From assembly GCA_002331025.1 (NCBI GenBank), contig DCYG01000001.1, positions 45,345-109,344 of the forward strand: a stretch of DNA of 64,000 bases, in the 5' to 3' direction. The position numbers were made by a program, and so were the translations under genes. Numbering within the stretch: position 1 is the first letter of the stretch; the number at the start of each line of letters is the position of its first letter. Positions 7,757-16,622 of the stretch are shown here, piece after piece. Origin of the DNA: Firmicutes bacterium UBA2116 (GTDB taxonomy: Bacteria; Bacillota; Clostridia; Tissierellales; Sedimentibacteraceae). The notes beneath the pieces are model-generated. The model was not told the origin of the DNA and did not search any database. It saw only the letters and a program-made list of their open reading frames with translations.

Positions 7757-9202
7757 CTATTTTTTATATCGTGTTATTGGTTTTCTTGCTGCCGTAGCTT
7801 CATCCAATCTTGAAACCACGGTTGTATGTGGTGCAGAAGTAACTAATTCCGGATTGTTTTCTGCTTCATCCGCAATTTGTCTCATTGCTTCAATGAATTT
7901 ATCCAATGTTTCTTTTGATTCACATTCTGTCGGTTCGATCATCAACGCTTCAGAAACAATAAGAGGGAAATAAATTGTCGGAGGATGGTATCCGAAGTCT
8001 AACAATCTCTTAGCTATATCCAATGTGGATACACCTTTTTCCTTCTGCCAGATTCCTGAAAGTACACATTCATGCATACATATTCTGTCTACCGGAAGAT
8101 AATATTTATCTTTTAACCTGCTTGCAATGTAGTTTGCATTTAAAACCGCATTTTGAGCAACTTCTTTTAATCCGTCCGGACCCATGCTCAGTATATATGC
8201 ATATGCTCTTGCATATACACCAAAGTGTCCATAAAATGATTTTACTTTTCCTATTGAAAGCGGCCTGTTGTAATCAAATGCATACTTGTCTTCTGATTTA
8301 ACGACTACAGGAACAGGGAGGAAATCTGCTAAATGTTTTTTAACTCCAACAGGTCCGGAGCCGGGTCCGCCACCTCCGTGAGGAGTACTGAATGTTTTAT
8401 GAAGGTTCAAGTGAACCACGTCAAATCCCATATCTCCCGGCCTTGTGATACCCAGTATCGCATTGGCATTTGCACCGTCATAATACATCAGCCCGCCGGC
8501 TTCATGTACTATTTTGGATATTTCCAGAATGTTTTCATCAAACAAGCCTAAAGTATTAGGATTTGTAAGCATAAAGCCCGCAACTTCATCGCTCATAACT
8601 GCTTTCAGGCTTTCGATATCCACCAAGCCTCTGTCATCGGATTTTATCTCTACAACATCAAAGCCGGCAACTGCCGCCGAAGCAGGGTTCGTACCGTGAG
8701 CAGAATCAGGCACTACAATTATATTTCTTTTAAAATCACCTTTGTTCCTATGATATTCCTTCATGATCATAAGACCTGCCAATTCCCCGTGAGCTCCGGC
8801 CGCAGGTTGAAGAGATATATCATCCATACCTGTAATTTCTGAAAGCATATTATTTAAGTTGTAAATCAATTCCAATGCTCCCTGAACTGTTTCTTCGGGC
8901 TGGTACGGGTGAACCTTTGCAAAACCATCAAATCTTGCAACAGCTTCATTCATCTTTGGATTATACTTCATTGTACAACTTCCTAAAGGATAAAACCCTG
9001 AATCAACTCCGTGATTTCTTTGGGATAGCTGGGTGAAATGTCGGACTGCATCTAATTCACTTACTTCGGGAAGCTCAGGTGCTTTTGATCTCAAATATTT
9101 ACTGTCTATTCCTCCGCAAACAGGTACATCACATTCAGGCAGTGAATATGCGTTACGCCCTGTTTTACTTATTTCAAATATTAAAGGTTGATGTTTAAGC
9201 AT
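7757..9202 (-). CDS. gcvPB: glycine dehydrogenase (decarboxylating) subunit 2
   Basis: The PLP-bearing half of the two-subunit P protein, which decarboxylates glycine and loads the aminomethyl group on GcvH. In its 481 residues the PLP lysine is Lys269 in NLHKTFSTPHGGGGPG, and the AHGTNPASA stretch is also conserved. Split P proteins are usual in clostridia. The start ATG is two bases after the gcvPA stop, with AAGGCGG as ribosome binding site, so the two subunits are translationally linked. Confidence 0.96.
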   Translation of the reverse strand: MLKHQPLIFEISKTGRNAYSLPECDVPVCGGIDSKYLRSKAPELPEVSELDAVRHFTQLSQRNHGVDSGFYPLGSCTMKYNPKMNEAVARFDGFAKVHPYQPEETVQGALELIYNLNNMLSEITGMDDISLQPAAGAHGELAGLMIMKEYHRNKGDFKRNIIVVPDSAHGTNPASAAVAGFDVVEIKSDDRGLVDIESLKAVMSDEVAGFMLTNPNTLGLFDENILEISKIVHEAGGLMYYDGANANAILGITRPGDMGFDVVHLNLHKTFSTPHGGGGPGSGPVGVKKHLADFLPVPVVVKSEDKYAFDYNRPLSIGKVKSFYGHFGVYARAYAYILSMGPDGLKEVAQNAVLNANYIASRLKDKYYLPVDRICMHECVLSGIWQKEKGVSTLDIAKRLLDFGYHPPTIYFPLIVSEALMIEPTECESKETLDKFIEAMRQIADEAENNPELVTSAPHTTVVSRLDEATAARKPITRYKK

Positions 9203-9203
9203 A

Positions 9204-10541
9204 TTATTCTACCGCCTTTCTTACTAAATCATCTATTTCTGCTTTAGTACGTTTTTCTGTAACCGCAATCATCCATCCGTCTTTTAATTCAGGATACTGC
9301 AATTCCACTTCATAGCCGCCAATAATATTCTTTTTCAGCAGCTTACTATTAAGCGCGTTTACTTGTTCACCGCTCTTCACCACAAATTCTTTGAAGAAAG
9401 GAGCGTCAAACACGGGACTGAATTTTCCTGTCTTAATCAATTCATCATAAGCGTAATGGGATTTGTTATAGCACAGCTCTGCTACCTTTTTAAGTCCTTC
9501 TTTTCCCATGAGAGTCATATATATTGTAGCTGTCAATGCATTCAATGCTTGATTTGAACAAATATTAGAAGTTGCTTTTTCTCTTCTTATATGCTGTTCT
9601 CTGGTTTGCAGTGTCAGTACAAAGCCTCTGTTTCCTTCCTTGTCAACTGTTTCTCCCACAATTCTTCCGGGTATTTTACGCATTAATTTATCGGTAACTG
9701 CCATATACCCTAAGGACGGACCTCCGAAGCTCATCGGATTACCTAATGGCTGACCGTCGCCAACCGCTATGTCAACGCCTGACTCTTCAGGGCTTTTTAG
9801 AAGTGCCAGAGAGATAGGGTCGGCATTTAATATAATTAAGCTTTTATTCTCATGAGCCATATCCGCTATTTGCTTTATATCTTCTATAACTCCAAAAAAG
9901 TTCGGACTTTGAATTATAACAGCCGCAGTATTATTGTTTAATTTGTTTTTTAAATCTTCAACATCAACTTGTCCATTTTGATAGCTTAGTTCAGTGACAG
10001 TCATATCTCTGAATTTAGCATACGTATTTAAAACTTGTCTGTTTTCAGGATGTACACTTTTGGCAACTAAAATTTCTTTTCTTTTAGTCGATTCACATGC
10101 CATAATTGCTGCTTCTGTCATAGAAGTAGCACCATCATACATGGATGCATTAACAACGGGAAGTCCTGTAAGCTCGCTTATCATTGTCTGATATTCAAAT
10201 ATAACCTGCAGCGTACCCTGACTTATTTCCGGCTGATATGGTGTGTATGCAGTAAAAAATTCTTGTCTTAACAAAAGTTGATCTATAACTGCCGGAATAT
10301 GGTGATCATATGAACCGGCTCCTAAGAAGCAAGTATAGTTATCAACGTTTAGATTTTTATTAGACAATGCTTTTAAATTTTTCATGAGCTCAATTTCGGA
10401 TTGAGCCCTTGGTATATTTAAATCGCTTTTTAAAAGTACTGATTCAGGAACTGCGTCAAATAGGGAGTCCATGTTTGAAAGACCCACTTCTTTAAGCATT
10501 TGATCTCTGTCTTCGTTAGTATTTCCAATATACCTTGCCAT
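9204..10541 (-). CDS. gcvPA: glycine dehydrogenase (decarboxylating) subunit 1
   Basis: The non-PLP half of the split P protein, 445 residues, normal for the family. Recognisable stretches are SYDHHIPAVIDQLL, YTPYQPEISQGTLQ and NASMYDGATSMTEA. It forms the active heterotetramer with the subunit encoded directly downstream. AGGAGG lies seven bases before the ATG. It follows gcvH by 11 bases in the operon. Confidence 0.96.
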   Translation of the reverse strand: MARYIGNTNEDRDQMLKEVGLSNMDSLFDAVPESVLLKSDLNIPRAQSEIELMKNLKALSNKNLNVDNYTCFLGAGSYDHHIPAVIDQLLLRQEFFTAYTPYQPEISQGTLQVIFEYQTMISELTGLPVVNASMYDGATSMTEAAIMACESTKRKEILVAKSVHPENRQVLNTYAKFRDMTVTELSYQNGQVDVEDLKNKLNNNTAAVIIQSPNFFGVIEDIKQIADMAHENKSLIILNADPISLALLKSPEESGVDIAVGDGQPLGNPMSFGGPSLGYMAVTDKLMRKIPGRIVGETVDKEGNRGFVLTLQTREQHIRREKATSNICSNQALNALTATIYMTLMGKEGLKKVAELCYNKSHYAYDELIKTGKFSPVFDAPFFKEFVVKSGEQVNALNSKLLKKNIIGGYEVELQYPELKDGWMIAVTEKRTKAEIDDLVRKAVE

Positions 10542-10552
10542 TAGCTCCTCCT

Positions 10553-10927
10553 TTAATGATACATATTTTCATATTCTTCTGCAGAAAGCAGATTGTTTAC
10601 TTCCGTTGGGTCCGACATATCAACAGCTATAAGCCATGCATCATATGCTGATTCGTTTATGAGACCCGGGTTATCTACAAGCTCTTCATTAATTTCTACA
10701 ATAGTTCCGCCTATAGGAGAATACACATCTGATGCAGCCTTTACCGACTCTAAAACTATACATTGATCTCCTGCTTCAACTATGGTTCCTGTTTCAGGAA
10801 GTTCAACATAAACTACTTCTCCCAAATGATCTTGTGCATAATCTGTTATTCCTATATAAGCTTTGTTACCATCTACCTTTACCCATTCATGTGACTCTGC
10901 ATACTTTAATTCATTTAATACCTTCAT
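10553..10927 (-). CDS. gcvH: glycine cleavage system H protein
   Basis: The lipoyl carrier that moves the aminomethyl group between the P, T and L proteins. The 124-residue protein has the lipoylation site Lys63 in VLESVKAASDVYSP. Length and the C-terminal helix (LLSAEEYENM) are typical. AGGAGG precedes the ATG. A 146-base gap separates it from gcvT; no terminator is evident there, so I read it as the same transcript. No lipoate ligase or lipoate synthase gene is present in the window. Confidence 0.96.
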   Translation of the reverse strand: MKVLNELKYAESHEWVKVDGNKAYIGITDYAQDHLGEVVYVELPETGTIVEAGDQCIVLESVKAASDVYSPIGGTIVEINEELVDNPGLINESAYDAWLIAVDMSDPTEVNNLLSAEEYENMYH

Positions 10928-11073
10928 ATAATCCTCCTGTTATTTACAATTGTACAAAATTGATTCAATTGTTTCATATTTTTATTTACTAATATAAATA
11001 CCCAATTATATTGTTTTAATTCTATTTTTTTGCTAACATACTCAGTAATAATATAATTTAGTATTGTTTAATG

Positions 11074-12168
11074 TTATTTTTTATACTTCTTTGTATAAAA
11101 TGGTTTTTTTATTACGGCCGCTTTTAATTTTCTGTTTCTTACAGCAATTTCTATTTCTGTTCCTTCTTTTGCATATACAGTTTCTATTAAGGCAAGACCG
11201 ATATTTTTCTTCAACGTCGGCGAGAAGCTTCCTGTAGTTACATAACCAATTTTGTTTCCGTCTGCGTATACTTCATAGTGACTTCTTGGTATGCCTCTGT
11301 CCACCATTTCAAAACCGACTAATTTTCTTTTTAAGCCGGCAGCTTTTTGTTCCGCCAAGCTTTCCTTGCCGATAAAATCGTCTTTTGCTAACTTAACACA
11401 GAATCCCAATCCTGCTTCTAACGGTGTGATGTCCCTATCAATTTCATGTCCGTATAACGGGAGACAAGCTTCAAATCTAAGGGTGTCTCTCGCACCTAAT
11501 CCTGCAGGTACCAGTCCCTCTTCTTTTCCTGCTTCAAGAAGTAAATTCCACATTTTAGGTCCGTCTTCTGAAGCAAAATATAACTCAAATCCATCTTCTC
11601 CGGTATAACCGGTACGTGAAACTAACGTTTTCATCCCTCCAACATCAATATTATCAAGGAAGTGGTAGAATTCTATTTTGTTTAAATCTTCTGTAACTAA
11701 TTTCTGCAATATATCTTGAGCATTAGGTCCTTGTAAAGCAAGCTGCGCATATTTTTCCGATACATTTTCAACAGTTACATTACCAAATTCATTTTTCTTG
11801 AACCATTCATAATCCTTATCTGTGTTTGAAGCATTTACAACCAATAAATAATCTTCATTGTTATTTTTGTAAACCAGTAAGTCATCAACCACTCCTCCGT
11901 CAGGATAGCACATTGTTGTATATGCAATCTGGTTGTCTGTCAAGACTGTGATATCGTTTGTCACAATCGCTTGGATATACCTTTCTGCATCTTGTCCCTT
12001 TACGGTGATTTCTCCCATATGGGAAACATCAAACAATCCGGCTTTGGTTCTTACAGCTTCATGTTCTGCAAGTATGCCCGTATATTCTACGGGCAAGGCC
12101 CAGCCTCCAAAATCAATTATCTTTCCTTTCAATTCTAAATGATTTTCATACAATGGGGTCTGTTTCAT
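11074..12168 (-). CDS. gcvT: aminomethyltransferase (T protein of glycine cleavage)
   Basis: Transfers the methylene group from GcvH to tetrahydrofolate and releases ammonia. The 364 residues are typical, with the folate-binding region (FDVSHMGEI) near the N-terminus, RTGYTGEDGFE in the middle and PLYGHEID further on. First gene of the operon, directly behind the glycine riboswitch and its terminator. The GAGGTGATGAT leader gives a clear start. In amino-acid fermenters the pathway can run toward glycine oxidation or synthesis; the direction cannot be read from the sequence. Confidence 0.96.
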   Translation of the reverse strand: MKQTPLYENHLELKGKIIDFGGWALPVEYTGILAEHEAVRTKAGLFDVSHMGEITVKGQDAERYIQAIVTNDITVLTDNQIAYTTMCYPDGGVVDDLLVYKNNNEDYLLVVNASNTDKDYEWFKKNEFGNVTVENVSEKYAQLALQGPNAQDILQKLVTEDLNKIEFYHFLDNIDVGGMKTLVSRTGYTGEDGFELYFASEDGPKMWNLLLEAGKEEGLVPAGLGARDTLRFEACLPLYGHEIDRDITPLEAGLGFCVKLAKDDFIGKESLAEQKAAGLKRKLVGFEMVDRGIPRSHYEVYADGNKIGYVTTGSFSPTLKKNIGLALIETVYAKEGTEIEIAVRNRKLKAAVIKKPFYTKKYKK

Positions 12169-12210
12169 ATCATCACCTCTTTATATATTTTAATTAATTA
12201 TGTTATTTAT

Positions 12211-12249
12211 AAAAAAACAGAGGTAATAACTTATGTCATTACCTCTGTC
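12211..12249 (-). terminator. riboswitch-controlled terminator before gcvT
   Basis: An 11-bp stem (ACAGAGGTAAT / ATTACCTCTGT, 12217-12248) followed on the minus strand by a run of T. It sits between the glycine aptamer and gcvT, so it is the likely expression platform; glycine binding would be expected to prevent termination. Confidence 0.8.
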
Positions 12250-12261
12250 TTCACACAATTT

Positions 12262-12370
12262 GTTATTCAGAGTATTGTCCAAGTTTGGTCCTTTTGCCTG
12301 AAAGTTTCGTCACACTTGACCGGTGTGATTTGCTTCTTCGGCGTCCGTATAGGATCTCTCGCAAACTTTT
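12262..12370 (-). ncRNA. glycine riboswitch, single aptamer
   Basis: The minus strand shows the conserved glycine aptamer blocks in order: GCGAGAGATCC, GGACGCCGAAGAAGCAAA, AAACTTTCAGGCAAAAGGACC, AACTTGGACA and ACTCTGA. They match the gcvT RNA motif placed directly upstream of gcvT. Only one aptamer is visible between the promoter at 12435-12464 and the terminator; the family is often a tandem pair. The usual outcome for this family is gene activation by glycine. Confidence 0.92.
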
Positions 12371-12434
12371 CATACAATATATAATTATTAATTTTTTTGC
12401 AAATCAACTCAAGCGAAATAAAGTTGATAATAAT

Positions 12435-12464
12435 ATTATAAAACTAACATTCCCAGGTTGTCAA
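12435..12464 (-). promoter_or_regulatory. promoter of the glycine cleavage operon
   Basis: TTGACA (12464-12459) and TATAAT (12440-12435) on the minus strand with an 18-base spacer, about 65 bases before the riboswitch core. Confidence 0.65.
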
Positions 12465-12546
12465 CAGTTTTTCGCTCGTCAAAAAATCTACTTTCAAAAT
12501 GTATATATCCTGCATTAAAATGATAATATATTAACAATACTTCGGC

Positions 12547-12575
12547 TTGACAATATTACTATATAATATTATGAT
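12547..12575 (+). promoter_or_regulatory. promoter of the flavodoxin-like gene
   Basis: TTGACA (12547-12552), 17 bases, TATGAT (12570-12575), followed about 50 bases later by the start codon at 12624. Confidence 0.6.
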
Positions 12576-12623
12576 TATTACATATTTCTTAATTTAAAAA
12601 TTAAAATAAATTACGGAGACAAT

Positions 12624-13112
12624 ATGAAAATACTTATTGCTTATGCGGGAAATAACAATACTACACAGGATTGCGCAAATATTCTTAGAAGCAAGCTTCG
12701 TGATGCGCATGTTATAAATTTAGCTAAACAACAACCTGATATTTCTGATTATGATACAATAATCATCGGAAGCTGTATAAGATTTAACGAAATCCACAGT
12801 TTGGTAAAAAATTTCATAAGAGATAATATGGATTTACTTATGAAAAAAAATACCGCGATATATATATGCTGCGGTTTTCCTGAAAAAGCAAATCAGTACC
12901 TTCTTCATAATTTTCCGAAAAAATTGTTGAACAAATCATTTTCGATTCAATGCTTTGGAGGAAATTTAAAGGTTAAGCCATATAAAATTCTTGATTTTCT
13001 GGTTATGAAAATCGTACAAAAAAACTTTAAAGCTAATGAAAAAGATTTAACGAAAATAATTGAAGAAAATATCCTTGAAATGGTTAATGATATTGAGAAA
13101 TTAAGGGAATAA
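12624..13112 (+). CDS. flavodoxin-domain protein (HemG-like flavodoxin_5 family)
   Basis: A 162-residue protein with a flavodoxin fold. MKILIAYAGNNNTTQDCA at the N-terminus is the FMN phosphate loop, and YDTIIIGSCIRF and NTAIYICCGFPE are the next two strand-loop units. The GSCIR motif and the overall layout recall menaquinone-dependent protoporphyrinogen oxidases and other flavodoxin_5 proteins, but no haem genes lie nearby, so the substrate is open. It stands alone on the plus strand with its own promoter and a hairpin terminator. Confidence 0.75.
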   Translation: MKILIAYAGNNNTTQDCANILRSKLRDAHVINLAKQQPDISDYDTIIIGSCIRFNEIHSLVKNFIRDNMDLLMKKNTAIYICCGFPEKANQYLLHNFPKKLLNKSFSIQCFGGNLKVKPYKILDFLVMKIVQKNFKANEKDLTKIIEENILEMVNDIEKLRE

Positions 13113-13147
13113 TCCAAATTTTAAAATACAGGCATAGATAAAAGAAT

Positions 13148-13182
13148 GGTCTTTTGAAATATTCAAAAGACCTTCTATTTGT
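13148..13182 (+). terminator. terminator after the flavodoxin-like gene
   Basis: An 11-bp perfect stem (GGTCTTTTGAA / TTCAAAAGACC, loop ATA) at 13148-13172 followed by a T-rich stretch. Confidence 0.65.
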
Positions 13183-13294
13183 ACAAACAACTAGGTTCCT
13201 GAAGCCAAGCAATCTTTGGGCGGTGTTCCTCATGCGAAGCATCAAGGTTCCCGGGACCCTCCAAAAATCTTTGATTTCATCGTGGGCGGGGTTC

Positions 13295-13630
13295 TTACTG
13301 TTGATTATTAAATTTTCTGTTTTTGTTATTATTGTTGTTATTGTTATTATTATTGTTGAATCTGTTGTTATTGTCGCGATTTTCAAATCTGTTGTTATTA
13401 TCGCGATTTTCAAATCTGTTGTTATTATCGCGATTTTCAAATTTGTTATTATTGTTGTTATTGTTGTTGTTATTGTTGTTGTTTCTGTTTTCTAATTTGT
13501 TGTTATTGTTGTTATTGTTGTTATTGAATTTGTTGTCAAATCTGTTATTGTTGTTATTCATTAGTTTCATCTGCTCCTTTAAATTTAGTTGACTGTCTAG
13601 TTTGGCTTGATCTTCCCAGTTATCTAACAA
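13295..13630 (-). CDS. Asn-rich low-complexity protein with 9-residue repeats
   Basis: The 111 residues start with an ordinary helical segment (LDNWEDQAKLDSQLNLKEQM) and then become almost pure Asn, with three copies of the unit FENRDNNNR. No family is recognised; Asn-rich repeat proteins in spore formers are often spore-surface proteins, which is only a guess. The start is doubtful. A TTG at 13630 opens the frame, but an upstream ATG near 13676 reads MKVIDHYKKQE and stops in another frame just where this one begins. A one-base shift there would join the two into a natural N-terminus. Confidence 0.45.
   Translation of the reverse strand: MLDNWEDQAKLDSQLNLKEQMKLMNNNNNRFDNKFNNNNNNNNNKLENRNNNNNNNNNNNNNKFENRDNNNRFENRDNNNRFENRDNNNRFNNNNNNNNNNNKNRKFNNQQ
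13361..13441 (-). repeat. three tandem 27-bp repeats
   Basis: The unit, tctgttgttattatcgcg followed by attttcaaa on the plus strand, occurs at 13361-13387, 13388-13414 and 13415-13441. The last two copies are identical and the first differs at one base. The unit is a multiple of three, encodes FENRDNNNR on the minus strand, and is flanked by simple GTT/ATT triplet repeats. Confidence 0.9.
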
Positions 13631-13767
13631 TATATCATTCTTGCTTCTTGTAATGATCGATCACCTTCATTTAAAATATTTTAGGATGTGATTGCAATCT
13701 GCTTCCTCAGATATATTATTTACAATAGATAACTTATTATTTATCCAATTTTTAGTTAATTTTGAAA

Positions 13768-14493
13768 CTAATTTACAGTTAAGTCAAAAAAATTATATAG
13801 GGCAATACCGACAGCTATGGGGAGATTCAACGAATCTATACGATCAGTGTGTTTTATTAAAATACTTTTGCCTACAGATGAATAGGACGAGTCCAAACCT
13901 TTAGCTTCATTCCCAAAAACTAAAGAAAATAATTCGTTTTTATCATGCTGAACTTCTTTTAAAGAAATTGCCCCATCAAGCATAAATGTATATTTCTTGT
14001 GAGCTTTATACGAAGAATTATATATATTAAAATCATCATAATATTTAAAATTTATCCTGAACAACGATCCCATGGAACCTCTTATAACCTTCGGGTCAAA
14101 TATATCAACACCCGGAGCTATGATTGCTAAATTGTTTAATCCAAATCCGGTGAGCGTCCTGATTATTGTTCCCATATTACCCATGTTGCTCGGATTTACC
14201 AATACAACATGGGATTCATTGTCATTTAATTCGCACTCATATTTTAAAAAAATTCCAACAACAAAATTGTTTTCTTTGTCACTTATGCGATTTATAACCT
14301 TATCGTTTACTTCCGTCTTAATATTATATTTTTTACACAATTCAAAAATATCTGTATCTGAATCTGTTTTATATTTAGAACTGACCAAAACCTTTATTAC
14401 TTTTTCGGATTTTGACTTTATTAATTCAATTGTAGGAAATATTCCAAATGTATAAGAATATTCAAAAGATTTTTTATATGATTTAATGTCCAT
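13768..14493 (-). CDS. SpoU/TrmH-family RNA 2'-O-methyltransferase
   Basis: The 241 residues carry the three SPOUT motifs in the C-terminal half: NPSNMGNMGTIIRT, LVFGNEAKGL and DSLNLPIAVGIALY, with RGSMGSLFRI between. This knotted fold methylates ribose 2'-hydroxyls in rRNA or tRNA with AdoMet. The N-terminal part would bind RNA. The exact target cannot be told from sequence. It is the last gene of an apparent operon with the AEC transporter (8-base gap) and the M42 peptidase. Confidence 0.85.
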   Translation of the reverse strand: MDIKSYKKSFEYSYTFGIFPTIELIKSKSEKVIKVLVSSKYKTDSDTDIFELCKKYNIKTEVNDKVINRISDKENNFVVGIFLKYECELNDNESHVVLVNPSNMGNMGTIIRTLTGFGLNNLAIIAPGVDIFDPKVIRGSMGSLFRINFKYYDDFNIYNSSYKAHKKYTFMLDGAISLKEVQHDKNELFSLVFGNEAKGLDSSYSSVGKSILIKHTDRIDSLNLPIAVGIALYNFFDLTVN

Positions 14494-14501
14494 GTTTTCC
14501 C

Positions 14502-15440
14502 CTAAAATAAACCCACTGATTTTAAAACAAAAATAAACATAAAAATTGTTATCGGGCTGAATAGTGTTGTTATAAATACTAATTGCCCCGCCAGCTCAGA
14601 ATTACATTCGTATTGTAAAGCCATTGTATAGCTTGAAACGGATACGGATGGTGCAGCCATGCTGAACAATGCTCCTAGTTCAACCCCTCTGAACCCAAAC
14701 ATAACTGCTGATATAATCACTATTGCCGGTACAATCAACAGTTTTCCTACGGCAACCTGAAAAAGTAATTTCATGTTCTTTCCTAAATTTTTTATTTCTA
14801 TATCCCCGCCTAAAATTATCAAAGCAATCGGTGTTGCTGTTGCAGCAATATCTGAAATTGTTTTTTCAGCAAACTGCGGTATTTTAATATTTAATAGAGA
14901 AAAAATTATCCCCATACATGATCCGATTATTAATGGGTTTTTAATTACGGACACAATTGTTTTTTTATAATCACTTTTATCACATGAATACCAATCTAAT
15001 ATAAAAACCGCAAAAAAGTTATATAAGGGAATTATTATTGCCGTCAGAGTAGTAACCGTACCTAAACTTGAGGTCCCAAAAATATTACTGCTTAAAGGTA
15101 CTCCGAATAAAACAAAATTTGTTCTGTATAATCCCTGAATTATTATACTTCTATCCCTGTTTTCTTTAACCAATTTAGGCACTATTATAAACAGTATTCC
15201 TACAATCACAAAATTTATTAATACGGCAAATAATATGAATTTTATATTTATTACTTCTGATATATGACTTTTATATATATTATTAAAAAGAAGTATGGGT
15301 AAAAGTACTTTAAAAGCAAAATCATTTGCTTTTTCCAAAAACTCCTTGTCCAATAATTTTACTTTTCTAAGAAAAGTACCCATAAGCATAAGAGAAAAAA
15401 TGGGTAAAATAACATTAAAAGAGAATATTAAGTTTTCCAC
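14502..15440 (-). CDS. AEC-family (auxin efflux carrier type) permease
   Basis: A 312-residue membrane protein with about ten hydrophobic helices in two halves, as in bacterial AEC transporters such as malate or malonate permeases. IPLYNFFAVFILD, ATATPIALIILGGDI and MAAPSVSVSSYTMALQYECN are family-like. The start is a GTG at 15440 with AAGGAAA upstream. It lies 19 bases after the M42 peptidase gene, so it may move amino acids or organic acids made by it; that is inference. Confidence 0.83.
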   Translation of the reverse strand: MENLIFSFNVILPIFSLMLMGTFLRKVKLLDKEFLEKANDFAFKVLLPILLFNNIYKSHISEVINIKFILFAVLINFVIVGILFIIVPKLVKENRDRSIIIQGLYRTNFVLFGVPLSSNIFGTSSLGTVTTLTAIIIPLYNFFAVFILDWYSCDKSDYKKTIVSVIKNPLIIGSCMGIIFSLLNIKIPQFAEKTISDIAATATPIALIILGGDIEIKNLGKNMKLLFQVAVGKLLIVPAIVIISAVMFGFRGVELGALFSMAAPSVSVSSYTMALQYECNSELAGQLVFITTLFSPITIFMFIFVLKSVGLF

Positions 15441-15459
15441 AGCGTTTCCTTTCTGATAT

Positions 15460-16491
15460 TTACTCTGTCAAATAAGCATATATCAATTTTATTGTATTGA
15501 CTATTCCATCAATATGAGTTCGTTCCATTCCATGGGAGCCGTGAACACCTGGTCCGATTAATGCTCCCTTTATATCATTTCCGCCCTTTAAAGAAGCCGA
15601 AACATCCGATCCGTACATCGGATAAATATCTACAGCATAATTTAAATTATGTTTTTTGGAAAGCTCAATAAGCTTATTAGTAATATCATAGTCATACGGT
15701 CCTGAGCTGTCCTTTGCACATATGGAAACATCCTGTTCCGTACATGATAAGTCAAGACCTATACATCCCATATCAATTCCCACAAGCTCATCTATATCGG
15801 CAGGTATATTAGAACTGCCGTGACCAACTTCTTCGTAGGACGAAATTATTATCTTGACCTTATTTCTTGGTTTGCTGCCCATTCTGATAAACAATTCCAT
15901 AAGTGATAACGCACATACGGTGCCTGCTTTGTTATCCAAATATCTTGATTTTATATATCCTGAAGAAGTAACTTCAAACTTTGGTTCAATGGATATAAAA
16001 TCACCTGTTCCAATTTGCAATTTGATTACATCCTCTTCATTTTTAACTACCTCATCAATTCTGACCATCATGTTGTCTTCTGTTCTTTCCTTTGTTTTAG
16101 CATCAGGATATACATGAACAGCAGGCGAGGTTGAAAGCATCGTTCCGGTATATGTTTGTCCTGTTCTTGTATGTATTTTACAATACTCCCCATCAAGAGT
16201 TGAATACATATTGCCGCCTATTGATGTAATTTTTAAGGTTCCGTCAGAATTTACAGATCTGACCATTGCACCCAAAGTATCTACGTGAACAGGAATACCA
16301 ATGCAGCAGCTGTTATCTTCTCCTTCTATTTCAATTATTCTGTTACCCTTTTTATTTGAGGATATTTTATATCCATATTCGCTAACAACATTTTCTATGT
16401 GAAGCATTACATTTTTCGTATAACCTGTAGGGCTTGGAATATCAATTATTTCTTTTAGCAGTTTAAGAATAAATTCTTTGTTTATGTCCAT
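15460..16491 (-). CDS. M42-family aminopeptidase (glutamyl aminopeptidase type)
   Basis: A 343-residue dinuclear metallopeptidase that trims peptides inside the cell. The metal and catalytic residues are visible: His in GIPVHVDTLG, Asp in SRYLDNKAGT, the Glu pair in SSYEEVGHGSS, Asp in GIDMGC, and His in HGMERTH. Length is normal. First gene of the operon with the AEC carrier and the SpoU methylase. An S9 peptidase is divergently transcribed next to it, so this is a small peptide-utilisation locus. Confidence 0.92.
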   Translation of the reverse strand: MDINKEFILKLLKEIIDIPSPTGYTKNVMLHIENVVSEYGYKISSNKKGNRIIEIEGEDNSCCIGIPVHVDTLGAMVRSVNSDGTLKITSIGGNMYSTLDGEYCKIHTRTGQTYTGTMLSTSPAVHVYPDAKTKERTEDNMMVRIDEVVKNEEDVIKLQIGTGDFISIEPKFEVTSSGYIKSRYLDNKAGTVCALSLMELFIRMGSKPRNKVKIIISSYEEVGHGSSNIPADIDELVGIDMGCIGLDLSCTEQDVSICAKDSSGPYDYDITNKLIELSKKHNLNYAVDIYPMYGSDVSASLKGGNDIKGALIGPGVHGSHGMERTHIDGIVNTIKLIYAYLTE

Positions 16492-16622
16492 GTTTTGTCT
16501 CTCCTTGATATATTCTTTAATGATTATACTACTTTATCAACAAATTGCACAATACTTAATTGCATATATGCAGTTCAAGATATATAATATTATATATAAA
16601 AAACAGCAAATGGAGGAGTTTT

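Noticed and set aside
13361..13441. A possible CRISPR array from the three 27-bp repeats
   Set aside because: The units are directly adjacent with no spacers and encode FENRDNNNR in frame; no cas genes are present.
13154..13495. Plus-strand and other-frame readings of the triplet-repeat region (poly-Leu, poly-Val/Ile)
   Set aside because: They are shadows of the Asn-rich minus-strand frame; the repeat is open in several frames because of its composition.
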